A stretch of 64,000 nt of DNA from Streptomyces olivoverticillatus. Lineage in GTDB: Bacteria; Actinomycetota; Actinomycetes; Streptomycetales; Streptomycetaceae. Position numbers and translations under genes: made by a program. The notes under the pieces are model-generated. The model was given only the letters and a program-made list of their open reading frames with translations. It ran no database searches and was not told the origin of the DNA. Within the stretch, counting starts at the first letter, position 1. The number at the start of each line of letters is the position of its first letter. The stretch is from assembly GCF_014203555.1 (NCBI RefSeq), contig NZ_JACHJH010000001.1, positions 854,013 to 918,012 on the forward strand, written 5' to 3'. This document shows positions 42,251-49,761 of the stretch, piece by piece.

Positions 42251-43687
42251 TCAGAAGGAGACCGTCTCCGAGGCCTGCTCCACGTATCCGTCGGGGCGCA
42301 CGAGCAGGCTCGTGCCGCCGGCGTCGGCGCGGGTGACGGTGGTGACGGGGAAGCGCCCGAACTCGCCGGGCGCGCTCGCGCCGCGCGGCAGGACGCGTAC
42401 ATACGTGCCTGCGCGCAGCGCCTCGTACAGCCGGGTGGGCCCGGCGCCGTCCTCGGCCAGCGGCAGGTCGGGGGCGCGGCGGCCGGTGAGCGGGTGGGAG
42501 CCGCGCGGTGCCGGGTAGGAGATGCCGATGCCGGAGACGAACAGGGCTCCGCGGCGCAGCGCGAAGGGGGCCAGGAAGGCCCCGGCCACCAGGGTGTTGC
42601 GCAGGCCGCGCTTGACGGGGCTGTCGGCCAGCGCGGCGCGCACCAGGGCGCCGCTGACGCGCAGCACCATCGCGCCGACCGGGTGGCGTTCGTCGTGGTA
42701 GCTGTCGAGGAGGGCGTCGTCCGCCTGGCCCTTGACGACGGCGGCGAGCTTCCAGCCGAGGTTGGCGGCGTCCTGCAGGCCCGCGTTCATGCCGAGGCCG
42801 CCGGCGGGTGAGTGGACGTGGGCGGCGTCGCCCGCGAGGAAGACGCGGCCGTCGCGGTAGCTCGGCACTTGGCGCTCGTCGCTGTGGAAGCGCGAGGTCC
42901 AACGGGCGTCGCGCATGCCGAAGTCGGTGCCGAAGGCGGCGCGGGTGACGGCCTTGAGGTCGTCCATGTCGACGGGGGCATCGGCGGGCAGCTCGCAGCC
43001 GCGCTGCCAGGCGATGACGCGGTACCAGCCGTCGCCGAAGGAGGCGATGAAGGCGAAGCCCTCGGCGACGCCGCGGAAGGCGGGGAGCTCGCCGGGACGG
43101 GCGTCGAGCCGGACGTCGGCGAGCATCACCGACCGCAGGACGGACTTGCCGGGGAAGGGCATCCCGAGCGCCTGGCGCACGGCGCTGCGGACGCCGTCCG
43201 CGCCGACGGCGTAGCGGGCGCGCAGCGTGCCGGCGACCGGGCCGTCCGCCCCGGCGCTCTCCACGTCCACCTCGACGCCGTCCGCGTCCTGCCGCAGGCC
43301 GGTCACCCAGGCGCCGCGGCGGATCTCCGCGCCCGCCTTGACGGCCCGCTCCTCCAGCAGCCGCTCGGTCTCGTACTGCGGTGTCATCAGCACGCCGGCG
43401 AAGCGGGTGGGCAGCCGGGTCAGGTCGGCCTTGGTGGGGCCGAAGAAGCGGATGCCGGGGAGGAAGGAGCCGGTGTCGATCAGCTTCTCGGCGAGCCCGC
43501 GGGCGTCCAGCATCTCCAGGGTGCGGGCGTGCACGGCGAAGGCCCGGGTGAGGTTGGACTCCTGATCGCGCCGCTCCAGCACGACGACGCGCACACCGGC
43601 GGCGGCCAGATCCCCGGCGAGCAGCAGTCCGGTGGGGCCGGCGCCGACGACCAGGACATCGACGCCGGGTTCGGTAGGAAGAGTCAT
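42251..43687 (-). CDS. FAD-dependent aromatic monooxygenase, PHBH/TetX class (478 aa)
   Basis: It has the Rossmann motif VLVVGAGPTGLLLAGDLAAA, the DG motif YAVGADGVRSAVRQAL, and the GD motif VFLAGDAAHVHSPAGGLGMN. These define class A flavoprotein hydroxylases (PF01494), which use NAD(P)H and O2 to hydroxylate aromatic or polyketide substrates or, in some, degrade antibiotics. The C-terminal thioredoxin-like domain ends VRPDGYVEQASETVSF. A TCAACG-GT-CGTTGA palindrome lies 76 bases upstream. It is not in a biosynthetic cluster; the substrate cannot be predicted. Confidence 0.9.
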   Translation of the reverse strand: MTLPTEPGVDVLVVGAGPTGLLLAGDLAAAGVRVVVLERRDQESNLTRAFAVHARTLEMLDARGLAEKLIDTGSFLPGIRFFGPTKADLTRLPTRFAGVLMTPQYETERLLEERAVKAGAEIRRGAWVTGLRQDADGVEVDVESAGADGPVAGTLRARYAVGADGVRSAVRQALGMPFPGKSVLRSVMLADVRLDARPGELPAFRGVAEGFAFIASFGDGWYRVIAWQRGCELPADAPVDMDDLKAVTRAAFGTDFGMRDARWTSRFHSDERQVPSYRDGRVFLAGDAAHVHSPAGGLGMNAGLQDAANLGWKLAAVVKGQADDALLDSYHDERHPVGAMVLRVSGALVRAALADSPVKRGLRNTLVAGAFLAPFALRRGALFVSGIGISYPAPRGSHPLTGRRAPDLPLAEDGAGPTRLYEALRAGTYVRVLPRGASAPGEFGRFPVTTVTRADAGGTSLLVRPDGYVEQASETVSF

Positions 43688-43762
43688 GACAGCTCCCGGT
43701 GAATGCCGGTGGGTGAACGCATGTCCGCGTACCTCCAGTGCACACCCGGCGCCCGGACTATG

Positions 43763-43776
43763 TCAACGGTCGTTGA
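43763..43776. promoter_or_regulatory. palindrome TCAACG-GT-CGTTGA upstream of the monooxygenase gene
   Basis: A perfect 6-bp inverted repeat with two central bases stands 76 bases before the start codon and 43 bases after the end of the hydrolase gene. Its AT-rich flank (TTGAATTAATT) suits a promoter/operator. A TetR- or MarR-type repressor is typical for such genes, but none is next to it. Confidence 0.45.
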
Positions 43777-43818
43777 ATTAATTGCGGGCAGGATCTCCGG
43801 TGACGCCCGGGAGCCGCC

Positions 43819-44703
43819 CTAAGCCGGAACTGCGGCCTCCAGAAAGGGCTCGGCGACCCGGCGCCAGCCGGCCGGCTGGTCGTAGTGGATCAGGTGCCCC
43901 GCGTCGGGCACTTCGGCGTAGCGCCCGCGGGGCAGGACGCGGACCATCTCCTGGGCCTCCGCGCGGCCCAGGGCGCCGTCCAGGCCGCGGACGACGAGGG
44001 AGGGGCACTCCACCTGGGCCAGCTCCTCCCAGTGCGCGTCGTGCGCGTAGGCCTCGCGGGCCAGCAGCATCTGGCGGCGGAAGAACAGCGGGCGCCAGCC
44101 GTCGGCGCGCTCGGACATCACCTCGGCGTAGAAATCCCCGCGGGCCGGGGCGGGCCGCTCCAGGGTGGGATCGTCCTCTCCGAACCACCGGCGGACGTCG
44201 GCGAGGGTGGCGAAGGGCACCGGCCAGGACCGCAGCCACTCGCTCCACTCCCGCTGGGTGGCCGCGCCCAGGGCGGAGGCCCGCATGTCGCAGATGACCA
44301 GGGCGCGGACGAGGTCGGGGCGGCGGGCGGCCAGCTGCCAGGCCGTGAGCGCGCCCATGGCGTGCCCGATCAGGGTGACGGGGGCGAGGCCGAGCTGCTC
44401 GACGGCGGCCTCCGCATCGGCCACATAGGCCTCGCGGGCGTACGGGCCGCCGACGGGCTTGTCGCTGCGGCCGTGGCCGCGCTGGTCGAGGGCGATCGTG
44501 CGATAGCGCGGGGAGAGCCAGCGGGCGGTGTCGGCCCAGTGCGCGGCGCGGCCCAGCAGGCCGTGCAGAAGCAGCACCCCGCCGGGGCGGCGGCCCGACG
44601 GCTCGCCCTCGGCGCGGCCGCCGACCGCCTTCGGCGGCTCGGCGAACTCCCAGGCCGCCAGTCGCACCCCACCGCTCCCGTGCACCTCGATACGCCGCAC
44701 CAT
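43819..44703 (-). CDS. alpha/beta-hydrolase-fold protein with Ala at the nucleophile site (294 aa)
   Basis: The ATG at 44703 (MVRRIEVHGSGGVRLAAWEF) begins a complete fold: LLLHGLLGRAAHWADTARWL (oxyanion strand), TIALDQRGHGRSDKP, a cap region, the acid in VVRGLDGALGRAEA and His in EVPDAGHLIHYDQP. The nucleophile elbow reads VTLIGHAMGALTAW, so the residue that should be Ser (or Asp/Cys) is Ala, encoded GCC. Acid and His remain. A standard esterase mechanism is therefore not possible; it may act as a binding protein or by another chemistry. It lies upstream of the monooxygenase gene on the same strand. Confidence 0.85.
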   Translation of the reverse strand: MVRRIEVHGSGGVRLAAWEFAEPPKAVGGRAEGEPSGRRPGGVLLLHGLLGRAAHWADTARWLSPRYRTIALDQRGHGRSDKPVGGPYAREAYVADAEAAVEQLGLAPVTLIGHAMGALTAWQLAARRPDLVRALVICDMRASALGAATQREWSEWLRSWPVPFATLADVRRWFGEDDPTLERPAPARGDFYAEVMSERADGWRPLFFRRQMLLAREAYAHDAHWEELAQVECPSLVVRGLDGALGRAEAQEMVRVLPRGRYAEVPDAGHLIHYDQPAGWRRVAEPFLEAAVPA

Positions 44704-45207
44704 GAGTCCTGGCACCCCCTCTTCTCCCCCGAGCAGCCCCACCTTATGGAACTTCCATTCGAATGGACCGTTGTCGCGCGCAACACCCCTCGTTCGAGTG
44801 ACCAGGCGCAAGGATTGACCGTCTGCGCCAAGGGGAGAAATCGACCTGGGCGCGGACCGCTCGGGGAAGAAGGTCCGCGAGGCGAACCCTGGGAGCTCGG
44901 GGCTCCGGGTCGCCACGGGGGAACACGGGGAGGCAGGGCCCCGGCTGCCCGCAAGGGCGCCGGGGCCCTTTGACGTGCGGACGGTCACGAGCCCGCGGAT
45001 CACGGTGCGGGCAGCTGCCCGCCGAGCGCGCTGAAGCCATCCGAAGCCCCCTCCGCCGGTCCGCCGCGCGCATATGCGTCGGCCGCGTTCAGCGCCAGCG
45101 TGACACGCCGGGGGCGCGCCCGCTCCGTTTCCGCCGCGGCTCGGCAGGTTTACGTAAGGGGGCATACGTACCCGGCGCCGTCGGCCGGGGACCGGCGTCG
45201 ACGCCGG
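44704..45207. other. gene-free region with terminator-like hairpin
   Basis: No gene is convincing. AGGGCCCCGGC (44935-44945) pairs perfectly with GCCGGGGCCCT (44959-44969) around 13 bases; it is a likely terminator or leader element. GACCGGCGTC-GACGCCGGTC (45190-45209), a 20-bp perfect palindrome, overlaps the dmdR1 stop codon. The first 230 bases must hold the promoter of the hydrolase gene. Confidence 0.45.
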
Positions 45208-45900
45208 TCAGCGCTTTGCGACGAAGACGTGCGAGGCGATGTCGGAGGCCAGCTCGGCGGCCTCGCCACTGCTGCCCACCATCACCCCACCGGGCGACTC
45301 CGTCACACTCACCACAGCTCCGGGCTGGACGCCGGCCCGGCGGAGTGTGTACATCAGCTGCGCGTCCGTCTGGATCGGCTCGCCGATGCGCCGCACGACG
45401 ACCGTCTTGCCCTCGGTGCCGGGCTCCAGATCCATCAGGCTGACCATGCCGGCGTTGAGGAAGGGGTCGGCCTCGGCCTTCTCGCCCAGCTCCTCCAGGC
45501 CCGGAATCGGGTTCCCGTAGGGCGACTCGGTCGGGTGGCGCAGCAGCTCCAGCACGCGCCGCTCCACCGCCTCGCTCATCACATGCTCCCAGCGGCAGGC
45601 CTCCGCGTGCACCTGCTCCCACTCCAGGCCGATCACGTCGACCAGCAGGCATTCGGCCAGGCGGTGCTTGCGCATCACGCGCGTGGCGAGCCGACGGCCC
45701 TCCTCGGTGAGCTCCAGGTGCCGGTCGCCGGCGACGGACACCAGGCCGTCGCGCTCCATGCGGGCCACGGTCTGGCTGACGGTCGGGCCGCTCTGGTCCA
45801 GCCGCTCGGCGATGCGGGCGCGCATGGGGACCACACCTTCCTCTTCCAGCTCAAGGATGGTGCGGAGATACATCTCCGTGGTGTCGATCAGTCCGGACAT
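45208..45900 (-). CDS. dmdR1: DtxR/IdeR-family iron-dependent regulator (230 aa)
   Basis: The N-terminal winged helix (MSGLIDTTEMYLRTILELEE; RIAERLDQSGPTVSQTVARM) is followed by the dimerisation/metal domain (HRLAECLLVDVIGLEWEQVH; EACRWEHVMSEAVERRVL) with Cys, Glu and His ligands. The C-terminal SH3-like domain reads TVVVRRIGEPIQTDAQLMYT. It is nearly identical to the Streptomyces DmdR1 family as I remember it, the Fe(II)-activated repressor of siderophore and iron-uptake genes. The divergent SIS-domain gene next to it also fits the S. coelicolor SCO4394/SCO4393 neighbourhood. Confidence 0.93.
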   Translation of the reverse strand: MSGLIDTTEMYLRTILELEEEGVVPMRARIAERLDQSGPTVSQTVARMERDGLVSVAGDRHLELTEEGRRLATRVMRKHRLAECLLVDVIGLEWEQVHAEACRWEHVMSEAVERRVLELLRHPTESPYGNPIPGLEELGEKAEADPFLNAGMVSLMDLEPGTEGKTVVVRRIGEPIQTDAQLMYTLRRAGVQPGAVVSVTESPGGVMVGSSGEAAELASDIASHVFVAKR

Positions 45901-45951
45901 GCGTGCCCCTCGATAAGTCGTGCGCTGGCCCTGGACTCAATTCTGACGCAT

Positions 45952-45969
45952 GGCACCGACAACGGTGCC
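45952..45969. promoter_or_regulatory. inverted repeat GGCACCG-acaa-CGGTGCC
   Basis: Seven-base arms around four bases lie 51 bases upstream of dmdR1 and 115 before the SIS gene. It does not resemble the iron box (TTAGGTTAGGCT-type) bound by DmdR. Confidence 0.4.
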
Positions 45970-45996
45970 GCGTACGCCACCGGCCGCCCCGCCGTA

Positions 45997-46026
45997 TTGA
46001 CAGCGCCCCCGTCCGGACCGCAACGT
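45997..46026 (+). promoter_or_regulatory. candidate promoter of the SIS gene
   Basis: A consensus TTGACA (45997-46002) lies 18 bases before CAACGT (46021-46026), which is a weak -10. The ATG is 58 bases further on. Confidence 0.4.
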
Positions 46027-46083
46027 GATCCGGACCGCCGACCGACGCCGCGCCCCGCGCGCCGACCCGAGGAGCCCGCAGCG

Positions 46084-46839
46084 ATGAGCGAGAACAAGCT
46101 GTCCGGGCAGTTCTTCGACGCCGCCATCGGGCTGCTGCAGCAGGTGCGCGACGAGGAGGCCGGCCACATCGCCGCCGCCGGAACGGTCCTCGCCGACACG
46201 GTGCAGGAGGGCGGGCGCCTCTTCGTCTTCGGCGCCGGGCACTCCTCGCTGGCCGCGCAGGACGTCGTCTACCGCGCGGGCGGGCTCGCCCTGGTCAACC
46301 TGCTCGCCGTGCCCGGCGTGGTGGGCCTCGACGTCATGCCGGCCACGCTCGGCAGCGCGCTGGAGCGCGTGAACGGGCTCGCGGGTGCGGTCCTGGACAC
46401 CAGCCCCGCGGAGCCGGGCGACGCGCTGATCGTGGTCTCGCTGTCCGGGCGGAACTCCCTGCCCGTGGAGATGGCGATGAACGCACGCGCCCTCGGCCTC
46501 AAGGTCATCGGTGTCACGTCGCTGGCGTACGCGGAGCGGACGAAGTCGCGGCACGCGTCGGGGACGTTCCTGAAGGACCACTGCGACATCGTCATCGACA
46601 GCAAGATCGCCGTCGGCGACGCGGAGTTGTCGGCCGAAGGCATCGCGGCGCCCTTCGGGCCCGCCTCCACCGTGGTGACCAGCGCCTTGCTTCAGGCCGT
46701 CGTCGCGACGGCGGCCGGCGAGCTGGCCGCCAGGGGCATCGACCCGCCGATGCTGCGCTCCGGCAACGTGGACGGCGGGCACGAGTGGAACGGGCGGGTG
46801 CTGGACGAGTACGGGGACCGGATCTTCTTCCGGCACTGA
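46084..46839 (+). CDS. SIS-domain sugar-phosphate-binding protein (251 aa)
   Basis: ATG at 46084 starts MSENKLSGQFFDAAIGLLQQ. The SIS fold has GRLFVFGAGHSSLAAQDVVY and ALIVVSLSGRNSLPVEMAMN with the Ser-rich phosphosugar loop, then LGLKVIGVTSLAYAERTKSR. Relatives include N-acetylmuramate-6-phosphate etherases and phosphosugar isomerases. The C-terminus GNVDGGHEWNGRVLDEYGDR is shared with uncharacterised Streptomyces proteins next to dmdR1. A sugar-phosphate isomerase or etherase-like role is possible. No kinase or PTS gene is nearby. Confidence 0.88.
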   Translation: MSENKLSGQFFDAAIGLLQQVRDEEAGHIAAAGTVLADTVQEGGRLFVFGAGHSSLAAQDVVYRAGGLALVNLLAVPGVVGLDVMPATLGSALERVNGLAGAVLDTSPAEPGDALIVVSLSGRNSLPVEMAMNARALGLKVIGVTSLAYAERTKSRHASGTFLKDHCDIVIDSKIAVGDAELSAEGIAAPFGPASTVVTSALLQAVVATAAGELAARGIDPPMLRSGNVDGGHEWNGRVLDEYGDRIFFRH

Positions 46840-46875
46840 GTACCGGCCCCTCCCCGCACTACGCCCCAGCCACCC

Positions 46876-48246
46876 TCACCCCGTCACCGCCGCCAGGTCG
46901 ATCGCGGCGGCGACGCGCGTCGCGATGTCCTCCGCGTAGGTCGCGTCCGCCCGGTCGAACGGACGCCGCGACGGGCCCCGCAGGAACGTCACCACCCCCA
47001 CCGTCCGGCCCCGGCTGCGCAGGGCCGTGGCCAAGGCATGGCGGGTGCCCTCCGGCCATTTGCGGACCGCCGCCCAGCCGTCCGTACGGTCCGAGACCGC
47101 GCGCACCGAGCCGCAGCGCTCGACCGCCTGCAGGGCTGGATGGCCGTCCGCGTACGGGACCGGGAGGCCGCCCGCGGGGGCCACCGGGGCCTGGCCGGGG
47201 GCGCCGGCGGGCGTCGCCGCGGCGCGGATCAGCCGGATCGGGCTCTCGGGGACCGCCTCCGGCTTCGACAGCAGGTCGATCAGCGCGTGGTCGGCGAACC
47301 CCGCGAGCGCGAACTCCATGTAGAGGGCCGCCGCCTCCATCGGGTCCTCGCACTCCGCCACCGCCCGCCCCGCCCGGTGCAGCTGACTGCCCCTGAACCG
47401 CAGCCGTGCGCTCTCCTGCTCCACCAGCCGCGTCTTCGTCACGTCCAGGAACAGCCACGCCACCCCCAGCGGCACCGGCTCCTCCACCAGCGGCGTCGCC
47501 AGCCGCAGGAAGCCGCTGCGCCAGCAGCGCCGCTCCGGCACGGGCGTGGGGCCGCCGCCGGGGTCGCGCACCGTCACCCACAGCTCGGTGGGCGCGGGCG
47601 GCGCCCCGGACGCCAGGACGTGCTGCAGGGCGCCCTCCAGCTCCTCCGCACCCTGTTCGAGGAGGTCGCCCAGGGGACGCCCCAGCACGGCCGTACGGCT
47701 GCTGCGCAGGGCGCGGGCGGCGTGCGCGTTGGCGAGGGCGGGGCGCAGGTCCGCGTCGACGAGCACCACGCCCCACGACGCGTCGCCGAACAGCGCCTCG
47801 CTCAGCGCGACCGAGCGTTCCAGGTCGATCTGGGTGTGCACCTCGCTGAACGCGCAGTACACGCCCGACGGCCCGCCGTCCGCCCCGGGCACGGCGGAGG
47901 ACTGCATGCGCACGAGGATCCGCCCGCCGTCCTTGGTGAGCAGCGCGAACTCGTCCACCTGGCGGCGGCCCGGCGCCTTCATCACACCCAGCAGCCGCTC
48001 GGTGGCCTCCTCGGCGTCCGCCTTGCGCAGCGCCCATCCGGCCAGGCCCCGCCGCCCCACGGCCTCCTCCGCCGACCAGCCGAGTATCCGCTCGGCCTCG
48101 CGGTTCCAGTGGGTGACCGTGCCGTCGGCGTCGAAGGCGCACAGCGCGGCGTCCATCCCGTCGAGGAGGGCCGCGAGCAGGTCGTGGTCGTCTGTGTCCG
48201 GGTCCGCCCCGTGGCGGGCGGGGCCGGACTGGTGTGGAGCGGTCAC
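46876..48246 (-). CDS. PAS/GAF sensor protein without output domain (456 aa)
   Basis: Two PAS domains (AALLDGMDAALCAFDADGTV with ERILGWSAEEAVGRRG; and EALFGDASWGVVLVDADLRP) are followed by a GAF-like region with RTVGVVTFLRGPSRRPFDRA. It ends at DLAAVTG without phosphatase, kinase or helix-turn-helix. In Streptomyces, PAS-GAF modules usually feed a PP2C phosphatase (PF07228), so this may be a truncated or stand-alone sensor. The start at 48246 gives a His/Asp-rich leader (MTAPHQSGPARHGADPDTDD). Confidence 0.8.
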   Translation of the reverse strand: MTAPHQSGPARHGADPDTDDHDLLAALLDGMDAALCAFDADGTVTHWNREAERILGWSAEEAVGRRGLAGWALRKADAEEATERLLGVMKAPGRRQVDEFALLTKDGGRILVRMQSSAVPGADGGPSGVYCAFSEVHTQIDLERSVALSEALFGDASWGVVLVDADLRPALANAHAARALRSSRTAVLGRPLGDLLEQGAEELEGALQHVLASGAPPAPTELWVTVRDPGGGPTPVPERRCWRSGFLRLATPLVEEPVPLGVAWLFLDVTKTRLVEQESARLRFRGSQLHRAGRAVAECEDPMEAAALYMEFALAGFADHALIDLLSKPEAVPESPIRLIRAAATPAGAPGQAPVAPAGGLPVPYADGHPALQAVERCGSVRAVSDRTDGWAAVRKWPEGTRHALATALRSRGRTVGVVTFLRGPSRRPFDRADATYAEDIATRVAAAIDLAAVTG

Positions 48247-48373
48247 GGGGTACCCCCTGCTGGACGCGTCTGCGTGTCACGCATGCCCTGCATGTCCTGC
48301 ACGAGCGGCATTCAACTCGACCCCGGCGGGCACCACACCGTCTTCCGCGAAATCAGTGCCCTCGGAAATACGG

Positions 48374-48402
48374 TTGTGTGGCCCGGAGCCGGTTCCTAGG
48401 CT
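48374..48402 (+). promoter_or_regulatory. promoter of a small transcript opposite pdxH
   Basis: TTGTGT (48374-48379) and TAGGCT (48397-48402) are separated by exactly 17 bases, matching the vegetative sigma pattern. A GGGAGGTGG ribosome-binding site (about 48419-48427) and ATG (48436) follow. The direction is opposite to both flanking genes. Confidence 0.65.
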
Positions 48403-48435
48403 GTGAGGCACACGAGAAGGGAGGTGGTTCGGAGC

Positions 48436-48474
48436 ATGATTTCTTTCCGGACGCGTGAGGTGACTGCGGGCTAG
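48436..48474 (+). CDS. 12-codon ORF MISFRTREVTAG
   Basis: ATG at 48436 follows a strong GGGAGGTGG and reads MISFRTREVTAG before TAG. ATT and TCT codons are uncommon here. The ORF is flanked by a canonical promoter and a structured RNA, so it is more likely a leader or regulatory micropeptide than a chance frame. I recognise no homologue with certainty. Confidence 0.5.
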   Translation: MISFRTREVTAG

Positions 48475-48556
48475 CGCCCGTCGTCGCGTTACAGCGCAAC
48501 GCCGGGTCCCGAGGCCGTTCGGCCATGGGGAAGCCGGCCAATCCCAAGCAGTCACC

Positions 48557-48633
48557 CGATCCGTGGGCCGCCGAGTCGTCCGCTCGGCACCGGCGCGCCG
48601 TCAAGGCGCGGCCGGTAGCGGGCCCACGGATCG
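48557..48633 (+). ncRNA. candidate structured RNA, three-way junction
   Basis: P1 pairs 48557-48569 with 48621-48633 (13 perfect pairs). P2 pairs 48570-48575 with 48583-48588 (six pairs, seven-base loop). P3 pairs 48589-48594 with 48611-48616 and 48595-48599 with 48605-48609 (11 pairs, one bulged G, loop GTCAA). P2 and P3 stack directly on P1, and AGCG closes the junction. It lies 83 bases after the 12-codon ORF and ends before the convergent pdxH stop. The fold also exists on the other strand, so orientation is inferred from the promoter. Confidence 0.6.
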
Positions 48634-48674
48634 TCTGCGTTCTCCGCCGTGTTGCTGACGGGTCCCGGGCGGCC

Positions 48675-49340
48675 CTACGGGCAGAGCCGCACGGTCCGCC
48701 AGCCGCCGTCGTCGGTGCGCACGTACCGCAGCCGGTCGTGCAGCCGGTTCTCCCGGCCCTGCCAGAACTCCGCCGTCTCCACCGTCACCCGGAAGCCGCC
48801 CCAGTGCGCCGGCACCGGCACGGGCTTGTCCTGCGGATAGCGGGCGGCCATCAGGGCGTACGCCGCGTCCAGCTCGGCGCGCGAGCCGACCACCGTCGAC
48901 TGCTCGCTCGCCCAGGCGCCGATCTGCGAACCGTAGGGGCGGGAGCGGAAGTAGGCGGCGGTCTCCTCCGGGTCCACCCGCTCGGCCGTACCGGTGACGA
49001 CGACCTGACGGGTCAGCGGATACCAGGGGAAGAGCAGCGAGACGTGCGGGTTCTCCGCGATGTCCCTGGCCTTGCGGGAGCCGTAGTTGGTGAAGAAGAC
49101 GAAGCCGCGCGGGTCGAAGCCCTTCATCAGCACCGTCCGCGAACTGGGCCGTCCGGCGGCATCCGCCGTGGAGACGACCATCGCGTTGGGCTCGTGCATT
49201 CCGGTTGCCGCGGCCTGGTGGAACCAGCGCGCGAACTGTTCGTACGGGCTCGCGGCCAGATCCGTCTCCGCGAGACCCTCGGAGCGGTAGTGGGCGCGCA
49301 TGGCGGCGGGGTCGAGTTCGTCGGCGTGGGACACGCGCAC
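48675..49340 (-). CDS. pdxH: pyridoxamine 5'-phosphate oxidase (221 aa)
   Basis: The FMN-binding split-barrel fold has [60 protein letters not shown] and the C-terminal [20 protein letters not shown]. It oxidises pyridoxamine or pyridoxine 5'-phosphate to pyridoxal 5'-phosphate. GTG at 49340 ([11 protein letters not shown]) or the GTG two codons later gives the expected length; the open frame further upstream runs into the promoter. Its stop is followed by the candidate antisense RNA. Confidence 0.93.
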   Translation of the reverse strand: MRVSHADELDPAAMRAHYRSEGLAETDLAASPYEQFARWFHQAAATGMHEPNAMVVSTADAAGRPSSRTVLMKGFDPRGFVFFTNYGSRKARDIAENPHVSLLFPWYPLTRQVVVTGTAERVDPEETAAYFRSRPYGSQIGAWASEQSTVVGSRAELDAAYALMAARYPQDKPVPVPAHWGGFRVTVETAEFWQGRENRLHDRLRYVRTDDGGWRTVRLCP

Positions 49341-49761
49341 ATCTTGCAGGACGCCGGGCGTATCGCGCAGGAGCGTCCGTACGGCCCACACCCGCCACAC
49401 CCTTGGCCGCACCCCCGGATCCCGGCCGGTGTGCCGGACATCACTTTCCCAACGGCCCCTGGAGCCCCCAAAATCACCAGGTGAAGGCTGTGGCCCCGGG
49501 AACCCACCGGCTATCGTGTCCGGCCTACCGGAACCGGCCTCCCGTGGAGGGCGGGTGAACCACCGGGTGAAGCACAGCCGCACGGGGCATGACCGGGATG
49601 ACCGGATCGGACCGCGAGCCGCAGACACGGCCGTGTAACCGCTCCGGGCGCCGCCACCAGAAGCACACACGCCCAGCACACCACTCCTTGACCGCCGGCC
49701 GGAGACCCCGGCGCGGTCCGGTCAGCAGTCGCTTGTCGAACACATCATGAGGAGCCGCCTG
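49341..49761. promoter_or_regulatory. divergent pdxH/citrate synthase control region with direct repeats
   Basis: CGGGTGAA occurs twice 12 bases apart (49552-49559 and 49564-49571), each followed by C-A-C. ATGACCGG occurs twice in tandem (49589-49596 and 49598-49605). TTGACC before CCGGCC in the last 60 bases may be a -35 element for the citrate synthase gene. Repeats with one helical-turn spacing suggest an activator or repressor site. No gene is seen in these 421 bases. Confidence 0.4.

Noticed and set aside
42251-44703. Part of a natural-product gene cluster
   Set aside because: A monooxygenase, a hydrolase-like gene and an ABC exporter are near each other, but there is no synthase, carrier protein or tailoring set.
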